From: JAMXLO01 sp963812505
GTDB lineage: Bacteria; Pseudomonadota; Alphaproteobacteria; Acetobacterales; Acetobacteraceae
Assembly: GCA_963812505.1 (NCBI GenBank)
Contig: CAWEVM010000018.1
Coordinates: 62,001 to 126,000 of the forward strand
DNA length: 64,000 bases
Direction: 5' to 3'
Position numbers and translations under genes: made by a program. Within the stretch, counting starts at the first letter, position 1; each line of letters begins with the position of its first letter. The notes beneath the pieces were generated by a model that searched no databases, was not told the DNA's origin, and saw only the letters and a program-made list of their open reading frames with translations. Below are positions 7,966-17,140 of the stretch, piece by piece.

Positions 7966-8862
7966 TCAGCCGCCGTGCGGCATGCCCGGTTCCACTGCGA
8001 CCGTCGCTGTCCGCCCGACCACCAGTTGCACCGTCGGCGGCACAGCGTCCAGCTTGACGCGCACCGGCACGCGCTGCGCCAGGCGCACCCAGTTGAAGGT
8101 CGGGTTGATGTTGGCCAGCAGGTCCGCGCTGTCGGAACGCTCGCGATCGGCGATCGCGGCGGCAACGCTTTCCACCCGCCCGGTCAGCACATGCGGCTCG
8201 CCCATCAACTGTACCCGGACCGGATCACCCGGGTGAATCTTCGGCAGCTTGGTCTCTTCGAAATACCCCTCCACCCGCAGCGTCGCGCTGTCCACCAGCG
8301 CCATGACCGGCTTGCCAGTGCTCACATAGTCGCCGGGCTCCAGCCCGACATTGGTGACCGTTCCGTCGACCGGGCTGACCACGGCAGAGCGCTGGAGATT
8401 GAGCGCGGCCACGGCGCGGTCGGCCACCGCCTGACGATACGCCGCCGCCGTCGCCTCGGCACTCGTCTGCCGCTGCTCTTGCGTCTCCTGCGAGACGGAG
8501 AGCTCGGTCAACCGCTGGCTCCGCGCCAATTCGCGCGCCGCTTCGTCCATCTGTGCCTTGCGGCTGGCGACCGCCGCATCGGCCTGAGCCAAGGCCAGCT
8601 CAAAGCGGTCCGGATCGATGCGAAAAAGCACGTCGCCACGCTTCACCGGCTGGTTGTCCTTCACCAGCACCTGGGTGACCAGCCCAGAGACATCCGGCGC
8701 GATCGTCACCACGTCCGCGGCGACGCGACCGTCGCGTGTCCATGGCTCCTCCTGGTAGTAAACCCACAGGCTGCGACCCGCGACCAGCGCGACCACGACG
8801 ATCAGCAGCGTCAACGCGGGGCGCGCCGCGGTGTGGGCAAGCCGCCGCAGCAGGGGGTTCAT
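7966..8862 (-). CDS. Efflux pump periplasmic adaptor (HlyD/AaeA-like membrane fusion protein)
   Basis: A 298-residue membrane fusion protein. One N-terminal membrane helix (LTLLIVVVALVAG) is followed by VVTIAPDVSGLVTQVLVKDN, the lipoyl-like half motif. A coiled-coil hairpin spans about 90-160, the second lipoyl half is SPVDGTVTNVGLEPGDYV, and a beta-barrel domain follows. This is the AaeA/EmrA layout. It is the last gene of a three-gene operon; its ATG overlaps the stop of the DUF1656 gene by 4 bases. With the FUSC-type pump and the AaeX-like protein it would export aromatic acids or similar compounds. The substrate is inferred from family resemblance only. The longest frame starts 53 codons earlier, but that part is out-of-frame DUF1656 coding sequence. 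Confidence 0.92.
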   Translation of the reverse strand: MNPLLRRLAHTAARPALTLLIVVVALVAGRSLWVYYQEEPWTRDGRVAADVVTIAPDVSGLVTQVLVKDNQPVKRGDVLFRIDPDRFELALAQADAAVASRKAQMDEAARELARSQRLTELSVSQETQEQRQTSAEATAAAYRQAVADRAVAALNLQRSAVVSPVDGTVTNVGLEPGDYVSTGKPVMALVDSATLRVEGYFEETKLPKIHPGDPVRVQLMGEPHVLTGRVESVAAAIADRERSDSADLLANINPTFNWVRLAQRVPVRVKLDAVPPTVQLVVGRTATVAVEPGMPHGG

Positions 8863-9071
8863 GGCGCGATCCATCGTGGCGCAACTGCGACGATAGCCGC
8901 CAGAATGATGACCAGCAGCGACAGATCGACCAGCGGCCGGTGCCAGACCAGCCGGTAGAAGCCAACGTGTGCGAGGACCCGACGCAGCAACGCAACGAGC
9001 AGCAGCGCGATCATGCCCCACACCAGCAGCGCCGGAACGAACACGCCGTAAACGTTAAACTCGCTGATCAA
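8859..9071 (-). CDS. AaeX-like DUF1656 membrane protein
   Basis: A 70-residue protein with two membrane helices. The opening LISEFNVYGVFVPALL is the DUF1656 signature found between AaeB- and AaeA-type genes. No ATG or GTG fits. The frame opens at a TTG whose bases overlap the FUSC stop (TTGA), and its own stop overlaps the adaptor start (ATGA). All three proteins are therefore probably translated from one message by coupling. The role of DUF1656 proteins is unknown. Confidence 0.85.
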   Translation of the reverse strand: MISEFNVYGVFVPALLVWGMIALLLVALLRRVLAHVGFYRLVWHRPLVDLSLLVIILAAIVAVAPRWIAP

Positions 9072-11140
9072 GCCGCAAGTCTCTCTGCAATGGCCGAAGC
9101 TGCGTCGCCCGGCTTCGGTGTGGACCGATACGGTGCCGCATCGGCAAACAGGCCCCGTCGGATGCCCACCAGTTGCAGCAAAAACCGAGGCGCCTGAGCG
9201 CCGTCCCATGCAATGACAGCATCCAGCGCGCGGTCGATGTACCGCAGCAACGTGGCTGACGGCTTGTGCACGTGCCCTAGTGCGGCCTGCACCGCAAAAT
9301 GCGTGGCGGTCCCAAGCAAGACCTTGTTCGCCGCAACTCGGGCCGGGGGCGGCAGCGCGTCGCGATCGCGTCGCAGATCAACCATGTTGCAGCCGATCCG
9401 CACGTCGGTCAGTGCGGCCACCGCGGCCACCTCGTTGCCAGCCCCGACAGCCGCGAGCCGCGGGACCAGCAGCCCAATCCGGTCGAGCAGCAGTTCGATC
9501 AACTCGTATTCATCCTGCTGCGTCTGCCCGCGCGGGATCGCTGCGAGCCGGCGCCAGCCGGCGCGCAACAGGCGGCGTGCACTCCATTCCGCGCCCACCG
9601 AGCGCACCAGCGAGGTCATCACCGCCGCGCCGGCAACACCGAATATGGCCGCGAGGCTGCCGTCGGCATAGGACACGAAATCGGCCGCGTAGCGGCCTTG
9701 CAAAGCGAGCAAGGTGGCGGTGATGAAGCCGAGTGCCGCGCCGAATGTCTGCGTGGCCGGCATGGCGGCCAGCAGGCCGACCGGCACGAAGAATGCACCG
9801 AGCGCGAGTGTCAGCGGGACGAAATCGTGCACCCGAGGCAGAATGCCGAACAGGCCAACGCCAACGAACAGCACGCTCAGCAGTGCAACGACCAGGAAGC
9901 GCCTCAGCGCCGGGGCCGGATCGTCGAGTGCGGCAAACAGGCAGCATGCCGCTGCACCCAGCGCCGCCGCACTGCCGCCCGCCTGCCAGCCCGTGGCGAT
10001 CCAGAACGCGCAGAGCATCAGGATGGTAAGCGCGGCCGCGAACCCTGACAGCAATGCGAGGCCATGATCATGGTGCAGCCGTTCCGGCCCGCGGAGGTGC
10101 ATGGCGAGCGGTGTTGCGAGCGGGCCGCCACCGGCCTCGATGTGTCGCCGCAGATCCCGCATGTCCTGCCGCACATCGACCAGCTGATGCAGCCGCAGCA
10201 ACAGGCTGCCACGCATTATCTCGTTCCAGCCGGCGCGCGGATCGGTTTCGGCCTCAAGCTGCGCGATGGCGGCACGCATCCTCTCTGCCTCACTCCGCGG
10301 CGGCGGCGCTCCGGCGCGCACCCAGACGGACAAATCCGCGAGCAGGCGCTGCAGCGCCGGAGTGATCCCATCCGCCGCCCGCAGCGCCGACAGACGGTCG
10401 CCGATCGAAGCAAGCAGAGGCAGCAGCAACACCATGCGCCGCTGCACTTCCACCACCCAGCGCATGGCCGATTGGTACTTGGAGGTGTCATACGCAAGTT
10501 GTGAGCTGAGCAACCTGAGTTCGACCACGTCCGCCGCGAGCTGAATGTGCGCCGCGGTGGCGCTGATATCAGCGGTGCCCTTGAGCAGATCTTCCGTCCA
10601 CGTGCTGGCGCTGCCGACCCAGGCAAGGATGCGGTCGCTGAGCAGAGGCCCGAGTTCGCAAGGGAACACCACGGTGCCGACGACGGTCGTGCAGATGATC
10701 CCGAGCCCGATCTCCTCAACCCGTGCCAGTGCGATGTCCCAGATCGCGTCCGGTGTGGTCACCGCGGGGAAGCCGATCAGCACGGCAGTGTAGCCGGCAA
10801 GCATGAAGAGGTAGCTCCGCGGTGTACGGTCGAGCAGCGCGATGTACAGGCATAGCCCCGTCCACAGAGCCAGGGCGGTGCTCAAGAGTTCAGGCGCGTC
10901 CACCAGGTTCGGCACCAGCACCACTGTTGCGGCTGCGCCGATCAACGTGCCGATCAGACGGTAGAGCGCCTTGGAGCGCATCGCGCCAATCAGCGGCTGT
11001 GCGACGATATACACCGTCGCCATCGCCCAGTATGGCCGGTCCAGACCGATTGACAGCGCGATGTAGAACGCGAGCATCGCGGCCGCGAAAGTCCTCAGCG
11101 CGAACAGCCATTCGTTGACGCCCGGCCAGCGGATCATCAC
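9068..11140 (-). CDS. FUSC family inner-membrane efflux protein (AaeB-like)
   Basis: A 690-residue protein with the duplicated FUSC architecture. Six hydrophobic helices lie in the first about 170 residues (FAAAMLAFYIALSIGLDRPYWAM is typical), then a cytoplasmic helical stretch (about 170-350), a second six-helix block (about 370-520) and a C-terminal soluble part. AaeB-type proteins export p-hydroxybenzoate and related aromatic acids with AaeA and AaeX, whose homologues follow directly. It is the first gene of the operon. Two ATG codons in tandem open it, so the start is ambiguous by one residue. No LysR-type aaeR is adjacent. Confidence 0.92.
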   Translation of the reverse strand: MMIRWPGVNEWLFALRTFAAAMLAFYIALSIGLDRPYWAMATVYIVAQPLIGAMRSKALYRLIGTLIGAAATVVLVPNLVDAPELLSTALALWTGLCLYIALLDRTPRSYLFMLAGYTAVLIGFPAVTTPDAIWDIALARVEEIGLGIICTTVVGTVVFPCELGPLLSDRILAWVGSASTWTEDLLKGTADISATAAHIQLAADVVELRLLSSQLAYDTSKYQSAMRWVVEVQRRMVLLLPLLASIGDRLSALRAADGITPALQRLLADLSVWVRAGAPPPRSEAERMRAAIAQLEAETDPRAGWNEIMRGSLLLRLHQLVDVRQDMRDLRRHIEAGGGPLATPLAMHLRGPERLHHDHGLALLSGFAAALTILMLCAFWIATGWQAGGSAAALGAAACCLFAALDDPAPALRRFLVVALLSVLFVGVGLFGILPRVHDFVPLTLALGAFFVPVGLLAAMPATQTFGAALGFITATLLALQGRYAADFVSYADGSLAAIFGVAGAAVMTSLVRSVGAEWSARRLLRAGWRRLAAIPRGQTQQDEYELIELLLDRIGLLVPRLAAVGAGNEVAAVAALTDVRIGCNMVDLRRDRDALPPPARVAANKVLLGTATHFAVQAALGHVHKPSATLLRYIDRALDAVIAWDGAQAPRFLLQLVGIRRGLFADAAPYRSTPKPGDAASAIAERLAA

Positions 11141-11278
11141 CCGACCCTGCGGCTATCCGAGAGAGCTCGCAAGCAGTGTGCCTCCCGCTGCGAAATCGAA
11201 GCAGATGCGCGGGCGTCGCCTCTTCGCAGGCACGACTTATAGCGCGGGAGCCAGTGATGGTGAACCGTACGACGCTGG

Positions 11279-11773
11279 CTAGCCGGCCAGCACGAGAACC
11301 TCGGTGATCCCTGCGGACAGGACCTGCCGCAGATCGCCCATGCTCAACGCGATGCAGCCTTCGGTGGGTGAGTAGTCCGAACGCGCCACATGCAGGAAGA
11401 TCGCCGAGCCTCGCCCGCGCTGGACAGGCGCATCGTTCCAGCCGAGCACGCCGACCACGTCATACACGCCGTCCTGGCGCCACAGCTCCTCGTAGTGACC
11501 GTCGTGCGGCAGTCGGATCATCCGGTTGTAATCGCTCTCCCTGATGTCATCACACCAGGCGTCGCTGGGCGCGATCGGCTCCGCCGGCATGGCGCAGTCT
11601 GGTGCCCTCACCCGATCCGCGCGATACAGCAAACGGCGCAGCGGCAGGTACCCGGCCGGCGTTGCCCCGTCGCCTTCCTGCTTGTCGCGACGAACCCCGC
11701 CGCGCCCGAGCGCCGCCCGGAACACCAGCCCGCGCAGTACCAATCGACCATCAGGATGGACCAAGGCCTGCAT
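11279..11773 (-). CDS. L,D-transpeptidase (YkuD-type) family protein
   Basis: A 164-residue protein starting MQALVHPDGRLVLRG. The catalytic block at about 128-140 reads HVARSDYSPTEGCIAL, with His and Cys in the order of the YkuD L,D-transpeptidase motif HXX(13-17)SXGC; a Glu replaces the usual residue before GC. Upstream, GDGATPAGYLPLRR is also characteristic. No signal peptide or membrane helix is visible from this start, which is odd for a periplasmic cross-linking enzyme. This short form is the YafK/DUF-like branch seen in alphaproteobacteria. It starts 5 bases after the ribA stop, so the two are probably cotranscribed. Confidence 0.82.
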   Translation of the reverse strand: MQALVHPDGRLVLRGLVFRAALGRGGVRRDKQEGDGATPAGYLPLRRLLYRADRVRAPDCAMPAEPIAPSDAWCDDIRESDYNRMIRLPHDGHYEELWRQDGVYDVVGVLGWNDAPVQRGRGSAIFLHVARSDYSPTEGCIALSMGDLRQVLSAGITEVLVLAG

Positions 11774-11778
11774 GCCGC

Positions 11779-12945
11779 TCAGTCCAGCAGATGACCGAAG
11801 CGCTCTGCCTTCGTCGCCAGGTAATGATCGTTCACGCCGTTCGGCGCATAGGCGTGGGCCTCGCGTCCAACGACCTCGATCCCGCATGCCGCGAGCGCGG
11901 CGAGCTTGTCGGGATTGTTGGTCAGCAACCGGATCCGACGCACGCCGAGTGCCTCCAGCATCGTGGCCGCTATCAGGAAGTTGCGCTCATCGGCACCCCA
12001 TCCCAGCGCGCGATTGGCGTCCAACGTGTCAAGCCCACGGTCCTGCAGTGTGTAGGCTCGCAGCTTGTTGACCAGCCCGATATTGCGGCCTTCCTGGGCC
12101 AGGTAGAGCAACACGCCGGCCCCTTCCTCGGCCATACGGGCGATTGCGCCGCGAAGCTGCGCGCCACAGTCGCAGCGCAGGCTGCCCAGCAGATCGCCGG
12201 TGAAGCACTCGGAATGGATGCGCACCAATGGGGCGTCGACCGTCTCCGGCCGGCCTACCTCGATGGCGAGGTGCTCAATCGCCGAGCCTTCGGTACGGAA
12301 AGCGATGACCCTGGAGTTGGCGGCATTCTCCAGCGGCACCCGCGCCGCCGCTATCTGGCGCAACCCCGCCGCCGCGGCCACCGGGTAGGCGACCAGATCG
12401 GCCGCCGGAACACTGAGCAAACCCAGTCGCGCCAGGTCGGTCGCAACGTCAGGACGCACCGGCGCGGCCAGCACCGCCGGCAATAAGCGGCCGAGCTTGG
12501 CCAGAATCAGTGCCGGCTGGGCCAATTCTGGCACCCGTCCCGGCTCGGGCTGGGCAGGCAGAAACTCCTCGATGGTTGGATCTGCCAAGCCGCGCAACGG
12601 CCCTGGCGCCAACAATTCACCGCCGAGACTGAGCGCGACGACCGCCGAATCCGGCTCAACCGGCCGATGCAGAACGGCGGCTGCGCGCATCGGTGCGAGC
12701 AGCAGCACCGGCGGCTGCGCAGCCAACATCGCCAGTTCAGCCAATCCGCGTGGGCCCGCAGTCTCGGCCGCGAGCAGGATCAACGGCGCCCCGCCAGTCA
12801 GCAGCACGGGCGTTCCTCGGCGCAGGTCCGCCGCTGCGCGATGCACAGTGCGCAAACGAAGCACATCAGCATCCGGCGCCGCAGCCGCGGCCACCGAACT
12901 CCGTTCGCTCATCGCAATTTGATCGCGACCTAGGGCATGTTCCAT
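11779..12945 (-). CDS. ribA: GTP cyclohydrolase II with degenerate N-terminal domain
   Basis: A 388-residue protein. The C-terminal half is a complete GTP cyclohydrolase II, first step of riboflavin synthesis: IHSECFTGDLLGSLRCDCG holds the three zinc Cys, then YLAQEGRNIGL, and the closing LLTNNPDKLAAL and DHYLATKAERFGH. The N-terminal about 185 residues align in position with a DHBP synthase domain, as in fused RibBA, but lack its acidic metal-binding signature (the usual RENEGDL-like stretch is replaced by LTGGAPLILLAAE). That half is probably not catalytic. I chose MEHAL; MSERSS 11 codons later is possible. No FMN riboswitch-like sequence was seen upstream. Confidence 0.9.
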   Translation of the reverse strand: MEHALGRDQIAMSERSSVAAAAAPDADVLRLRTVHRAAADLRRGTPVLLTGGAPLILLAAETAGPRGLAELAMLAAQPPVLLLAPMRAAAVLHRPVEPDSAVVALSLGGELLAPGPLRGLADPTIEEFLPAQPEPGRVPELAQPALILAKLGRLLPAVLAAPVRPDVATDLARLGLLSVPAADLVAYPVAAAAGLRQIAAARVPLENAANSRVIAFRTEGSAIEHLAIEVGRPETVDAPLVRIHSECFTGDLLGSLRCDCGAQLRGAIARMAEEGAGVLLYLAQEGRNIGLVNKLRAYTLQDRGLDTLDANRALGWGADERNFLIAATMLEALGVRRIRLLTNNPDKLAALAACGIEVVGREAHAYAPNGVNDHYLATKAERFGHLLD

Positions 12946-13266
12946 CGGATTACACGAGTGGGTAACGATAACGGCCAAATTTCGTCATGATTAACGCCAA
13001 ACCTCTCCTCCGACCCAAATACACGGAGCCACAACCCACTCTGTGATGCCACAGCGAGGACTATATGGCGGGGCACTTCAGATGTCTTGGCCGGACTCAC
13101 AGAAATGTGAGCGCCTTGCCGCTGCACGAATCGGAGTGGCAGGATGGAATTGGTGTTGGGCCCCGACGGCGATAGCCGCCACCGTGACAAAATCATGGTC
13201 GCACGGATGTCGTCATGCGAGGAATGACGAGCGCCTCGGCGCTCGCAAGTTGAGAGGTATACGGAG

Positions 13267-13992
13267 ATGTCGGCAGAGCGACCGATCCTGATTGTGGATG
13301 ACGACGAGGTTTTGCGCGAGACCTTGGCGGATCAACTCGCGGTTGACGGAGAGTTCACCGCTGTCGCTGCCGGCACAATCGGTGAGGCCGAGGAAAAGCT
13401 GAACGCCAAGGATGCGCGCTTCGACGCGGTGATCCTCGATGTCGGGCTGCCGGACGGTGACGGACGGGATCTTTGCACCAAGCTGCGCAGGCAGGGGCAG
13501 AAGATGCCGATCATCATGCTGACCGGATCGGACGCCGAAACCGATGTCGTGCGCGGCCTCGATTCCGGCGCCAACGACTATATCGCCAAACCATTCCGGC
13601 TGAACGAGCTGCTGGCGCGGTTGCGGGCGCAGCTACGCATCTTCGAGAACAGCGAGGATGCGGTCTTCACAATCGGGCCCTACACGTTCCGTCCGTCGGC
13701 CAAGCTGCTGCAGGACCCGGTGAAGAACCGCCGCATCCGCCTGACGGAGAAGGAGGCGGCGATTCTGAAATTCCTCTACCGAGCGGGCACACGCGCGGTA
13801 GCACGGCAGGTGCTGCTGAATGAGGTATGGGGCTACAACGCCGCGGTCACCACGCATACATTGGAGACGCACATCTATCGCCTGCGCCAAAAGATCGAGC
13901 CCGATCCGGCTAACGCGCGTCTCCTGGTGACCGAGGGCGGCGGTTATCGGCTGGATCCCGAGGGTGTGCCAACCTCGGTCGCGGCAGCCTAG
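13267..13992 (+). CDS. OmpR-family response regulator
   Basis: A 241-residue two-domain regulator. The receiver has acidic DDDE at 11-14, the phospho-acceptor D58 in VILDVGLPDGDG, the T/S switch in MLTGSD and K108 in DYIAKPFR. The C-terminal winged helix (about 145-230) shows RLTEKEAAILKFLYR and HTLETHIYRLRQKIEPDP. It should bind DNA when phosphorylated. No histidine kinase is adjacent, so its partner is unknown. The 290 bases upstream contain no gene and may hold its promoter. It converges on the UdgX gene with a 4-base overlap of stop codons. Confidence 0.95.
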   Translation: MSAERPILIVDDDEVLRETLADQLAVDGEFTAVAAGTIGEAEEKLNAKDARFDAVILDVGLPDGDGRDLCTKLRRQGQKMPIIMLTGSDAETDVVRGLDSGANDYIAKPFRLNELLARLRAQLRIFENSEDAVFTIGPYTFRPSAKLLQDPVKNRRIRLTEKEAAILKFLYRAGTRAVARQVLLNEVWGYNAAVTTHTLETHIYRLRQKIEPDPANARLLVTEGGGYRLDPEGVPTSVAAA

Positions 13993-15293
13993 CCGGCAAC
14001 CAGTTCGGCCACCTTCCGCAAATCGGTAACGAAGGCGCGGTACTCCCGGGCCTTCGCATCCTCATCGGGCACCCGCAGCAGATAGGACGGGTGCACGGTG
14101 ACAAATACCGTCTGTCCGTCGGGCATTTCGATTGGCCTGCCGCGCTCGCGGGTGATGGTGACGGCGCGGCCAAGCACCGCGCGTGCGGCGGTGCCACCCA
14201 TGGCCACCACCAGCTTCGGCCGCAGCCTCACCAGTTCGACGTCGAGCCAGAAGCGGCAGGCCTGGATCTCGGGTGCCTCGGGCGTTTTGTGGATGCGCCG
14301 TTTGCCGCGCGGTTCGAACTTGAAGTGTTTCACCGCGTTGGTGATGTAGACCGAGCGCCGGTCGATGCCCGCCTCCTCCATGGCGCGATCCATGATCTGC
14401 CCGGCCGGACCGACGAACGGACGACCGATCACGTCCTCCTGGTCGCCCGGCTGCTCGCCGACGAACAGCAGCCTGGCGTGCGCAGGTCCCTCGCCGAACA
14501 CCGTCTGTGACGCCTGCTCATGGAGATGGCAGCGGCGACAATCGGACGCCTCGTGCATCGCCTCCTGCAGCGGCGGATCGGGATGCAGCGGCAACACGAC
14601 GGGACCAAGTGGCGGCCGATCCGGCGGTCGCGGCACTTCATCGAGCTGTTCCGCCTCAGGAATCGCGGTGCCGATACGCGCGTGGCGGAGCAGGTTGGCG
14701 TGATGCTTCTGCCACCATGACAACAGCGCGTCATCGTCCGGCACGGCTTCGCGCTCGACCCCAGTGGAAAAACGCAACTCGGTTCCGTCCCAGTGCGCGG
14801 CGGCAACGGGCGTGACAATCGAAAACGTCAGATCGGAAAACCGCCTGGCGATCAACTGCGCATTTGCCTCCAGGACAAAATGCGCCGGTTCGTACCAGCC
14901 TAGGTAGCGGGTGCGCTTGCCTTCCTCCACTGACAGGTAGCGCAACAGCGTCCGCATCCTGTGTGTCTCGGCGCGCACCGCAACGGCGAGCCCCTGCGCG
15001 CGCCGTGTCTCCTCTGCATCGGCCTTCTCACCGGCATTGGCGCGCCAGACCAGCCGGTACAGCAGATCGAACCGCTCGGGGTCGCGTGCCTGGATGGCCA
15101 GCGACGCCAACGTGATCAGCGTCCGCGACACACCGAAGCTGCCGGTCTCCTCCCGGAGGGGATCGCCTTCCTCATCGTGCGAACGGACCGACCAGCGCAC
15201 CTCCTCCGGTGGAGCGCCGGCCAGTACCAGCGAGCGGGTGGCCTTGCGCCATCCTTCCCAATCGGTCTCGTTGGCCAGCACAACCCGCCGCAT
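13989..15293 (-). CDS. DUF4130-UdgX fusion: uracil-DNA binding/glycosylase family protein
   Basis: A 434-residue two-part protein. Residues 1 to about 235 are the DUF4130-type 'probable DNA metabolism' domain (RYLGWYEPAHFVLEANAQLIARRF is typical). Residues about 240-434 are a family-4-like uracil-DNA glycosylase. It has CRRC and a later Cys for a 4Fe-4S cluster, motif A GEQPGDQED, motif B HPSYLLR, and the loop KRRIH at 331-335. The KRRIH loop defines UdgX, which in Mycobacterium forms a covalent bond between the loop His and the uracil-derived site. It should trap or excise uracil in DNA. The start MRRVV is used because the preceding 31 codons run into the divergent peptidase promoter region. 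The radical-SAM partner usually encoded next to this fusion is not seen. Confidence 0.92.
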   Translation of the reverse strand: MRRVVLANETDWEGWRKATRSLVLAGAPPEEVRWSVRSHDEEGDPLREETGSFGVSRTLITLASLAIQARDPERFDLLYRLVWRANAGEKADAEETRRAQGLAVAVRAETHRMRTLLRYLSVEEGKRTRYLGWYEPAHFVLEANAQLIARRFSDLTFSIVTPVAAAHWDGTELRFSTGVEREAVPDDDALLSWWQKHHANLLRHARIGTAIPEAEQLDEVPRPPDRPPLGPVVLPLHPDPPLQEAMHEASDCRRCHLHEQASQTVFGEGPAHARLLFVGEQPGDQEDVIGRPFVGPAGQIMDRAMEEAGIDRRSVYITNAVKHFKFEPRGKRRIHKTPEAPEIQACRFWLDVELVRLRPKLVVAMGGTAARAVLGRAVTITRERGRPIEMPDGQTVFVTVHPSYLLRVPDEDAKAREYRAFVTDLRKVAELVAG

Positions 15294-15354
15294 TGTCCGA
15301 GCAAACCCTATCCTGTGCGCCTTTCCAACCCCGGGTGGCACGGTATGCTCTCGT

Positions 15355-17127
15355 ATGACATACGACCCGGAAGCCTTCGTCGACATTGGCGCTGCCGCCG
15401 CACCAGCATTCTCCCGTGACGGACAAACGCTGTATCACCTGCGCGGTTCGGGCCTGCCGCAGGTGTGGGCGCTCGATCTCGCCACCGGCGCCGACCGGCA
15501 GCTCACCTTCCACGACGAGAAGGTCGCGCTGCTGCGGCGCTCGCCGGTGGATGACCGGCTGATCTATGGGATCGACTTCGGTGGCGACGAGCGTCAGCAA
15601 TTGCTGCTGATCGATCCGAACGAACGATCGCCGGAGCCGCATCAACTGACCGCGAATCCGGCGGCGATCCACGATTTCGGCGGCTGGTCCCCGGATGGCA
15701 GCCGCATCGCCTATACCGCCAATGATCGCGACGAGGCGCATTTCGACGTCTACGTGCAGGATATCGCAAGCGGCGTTCGCCAGGGCGTTTACCAGGGCCG
15801 CAATCAGGTCAGTGTGTCAGGCTTCCGTGCGGACGGCACGACGCTGGCGCTCCGGCATGATCGTGGCTTCGGCGATGTGTCGCTGATGCTGCTCGATATC
15901 GCGACGGGCGAAGCGCGCTCAGTTTGGCCCCCGGGGAACTTGCAGAGTGTCCGCTGGGCGAGCGACGGTCGCACGCTTCTGGCGCTGACCGATCTCGGCG
16001 ACAGCAACTTCCTGCGACTGTGTCGGCTCGATCCTGAAACCGGCGAGGCTTCGGTGGTCTATGCAGCCGAAGGGCGCGACGTGGACGCTTGGTCGGTCGC
16101 GCCGGATGGGCGGATGCTCGCGACGATCGAAAACGACCGCGGCTTTGCCATGCTGCGAGTCGGTCCGATCGATGGCGAGCGCCCGGTGGTGAGCGGCTTG
16201 CCGCGTGGCGTCATCACTGATCTGGCCTGGTCACCTGACAGCAGCAACCTGGTGTTCAGTGCCGCCGCGCCAACGCAACCGCCGTCACTCTGGCTGTGGC
16301 GCGATGGCGCCGCGCGCGTGGCATGGCAGCCGGAACCGCATCGCGGTGGCTTCGTCGATTTCGAGCTGGTGTCGTGGGAAAGCTTTGACGGCACACGTAT
16401 TCCCGGTTGGCTCGCATTGCCACGCAGTGCCAGGCCGGAGGACGGCTACCCCGCGATCATTTGGGTACATGGCGGACCCGTGGGGCAGACGCGGCCGAAT
16501 TTCCGCCCCGACATTCAGATGCTGCTCGCACAAGGTTTTGCCGTCCTGCTGCCGAATGTGCGCGGCAGCTCCGGTTATGGCCGCACTTACACCAAGAGCG
16601 ACGATGTGGAGCGGCGTCTCGACAGCGTGACCGACCTCGCGCATGGCCGGCACTGGCTCGCCGCGCACCCGGCAATCGATGGCGAGCGCATCGGCATCAT
16701 GGGGCAGTCGTACGGCGGCTTCATGGTGATGTCGGCGATCACCGAGCATCCGGAGCTGTGGCGTGCCGCGGTGAACTACTATGGCATCGCGAACTTCGTG
16801 ACGCTGCTTGCCGGCACCGGCGCCTGGCGACGTGGTCATCGTGCCGCGGAATATGGCGACCCCGAGCGTGACGCCGCACTGTTTGCGCGCATTTCGCCGA
16901 TCCATCGCGTCGATCGGATCACCGCCCCGGTGCTGATCGCGCATGGCACGCGCGATCCTCGGGTGCCGATCGGCGAGAGCGAGCAGTACGTGGCCGCTTT
17001 GCAGGAACGCCGGAAGAGGGTGACGTACCTGACCTTCGACTACGCCGGCCACGGCTTCGTCCGCCCCGACGACAGACGCCGCGTCTATCGCGCCATCGCC
17101 GAGTTCTTCACGACCCACCTGCGCTGA
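15355..17127 (+). CDS. S9 family prolyl-oligopeptidase-type serine peptidase
   Basis: A 590-residue protein without a signal peptide. The N-terminal about 330 residues are beta-propeller blades of the PD40/WD40-like type (SPDGSRIAYTANDRDEAHFDVYV). The C-terminal alpha/beta hydrolase domain has the triad Ser452 in GQSYGGFM, Asp534 in GTRDPRVPIGES and His566 in YAGHGFVRP. These enzymes cleave short peptides or N-acylated peptides in the cytoplasm. The first in-frame ATG after the divergent UdgX start is used; the longer frame overlaps UdgX in antisense and has shadow composition. It heads a plus-strand run with ggt, an EamA transporter and later genes. Confidence 0.93.
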   Translation: MTYDPEAFVDIGAAAAPAFSRDGQTLYHLRGSGLPQVWALDLATGADRQLTFHDEKVALLRRSPVDDRLIYGIDFGGDERQQLLLIDPNERSPEPHQLTANPAAIHDFGGWSPDGSRIAYTANDRDEAHFDVYVQDIASGVRQGVYQGRNQVSVSGFRADGTTLALRHDRGFGDVSLMLLDIATGEARSVWPPGNLQSVRWASDGRTLLALTDLGDSNFLRLCRLDPETGEASVVYAAEGRDVDAWSVAPDGRMLATIENDRGFAMLRVGPIDGERPVVSGLPRGVITDLAWSPDSSNLVFSAAAPTQPPSLWLWRDGAARVAWQPEPHRGGFVDFELVSWESFDGTRIPGWLALPRSARPEDGYPAIIWVHGGPVGQTRPNFRPDIQMLLAQGFAVLLPNVRGSSGYGRTYTKSDDVERRLDSVTDLAHGRHWLAAHPAIDGERIGIMGQSYGGFMVMSAITEHPELWRAAVNYYGIANFVTLLAGTGAWRRGHRAAEYGDPERDAALFARISPIHRVDRITAPVLIAHGTRDPRVPIGESEQYVAALQERRKRVTYLTFDYAGHGFVRPDDRRRVYRAIAEFFTTHLR

Positions 17128-17140
17128 ACTGGAAACGACC

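Noticed and set aside
12979..13266. Possible FMN riboswitch upstream of ribA.
   Set aside because: I looked for the conserved FMN-element blocks and the six-stem layout and did not find them.
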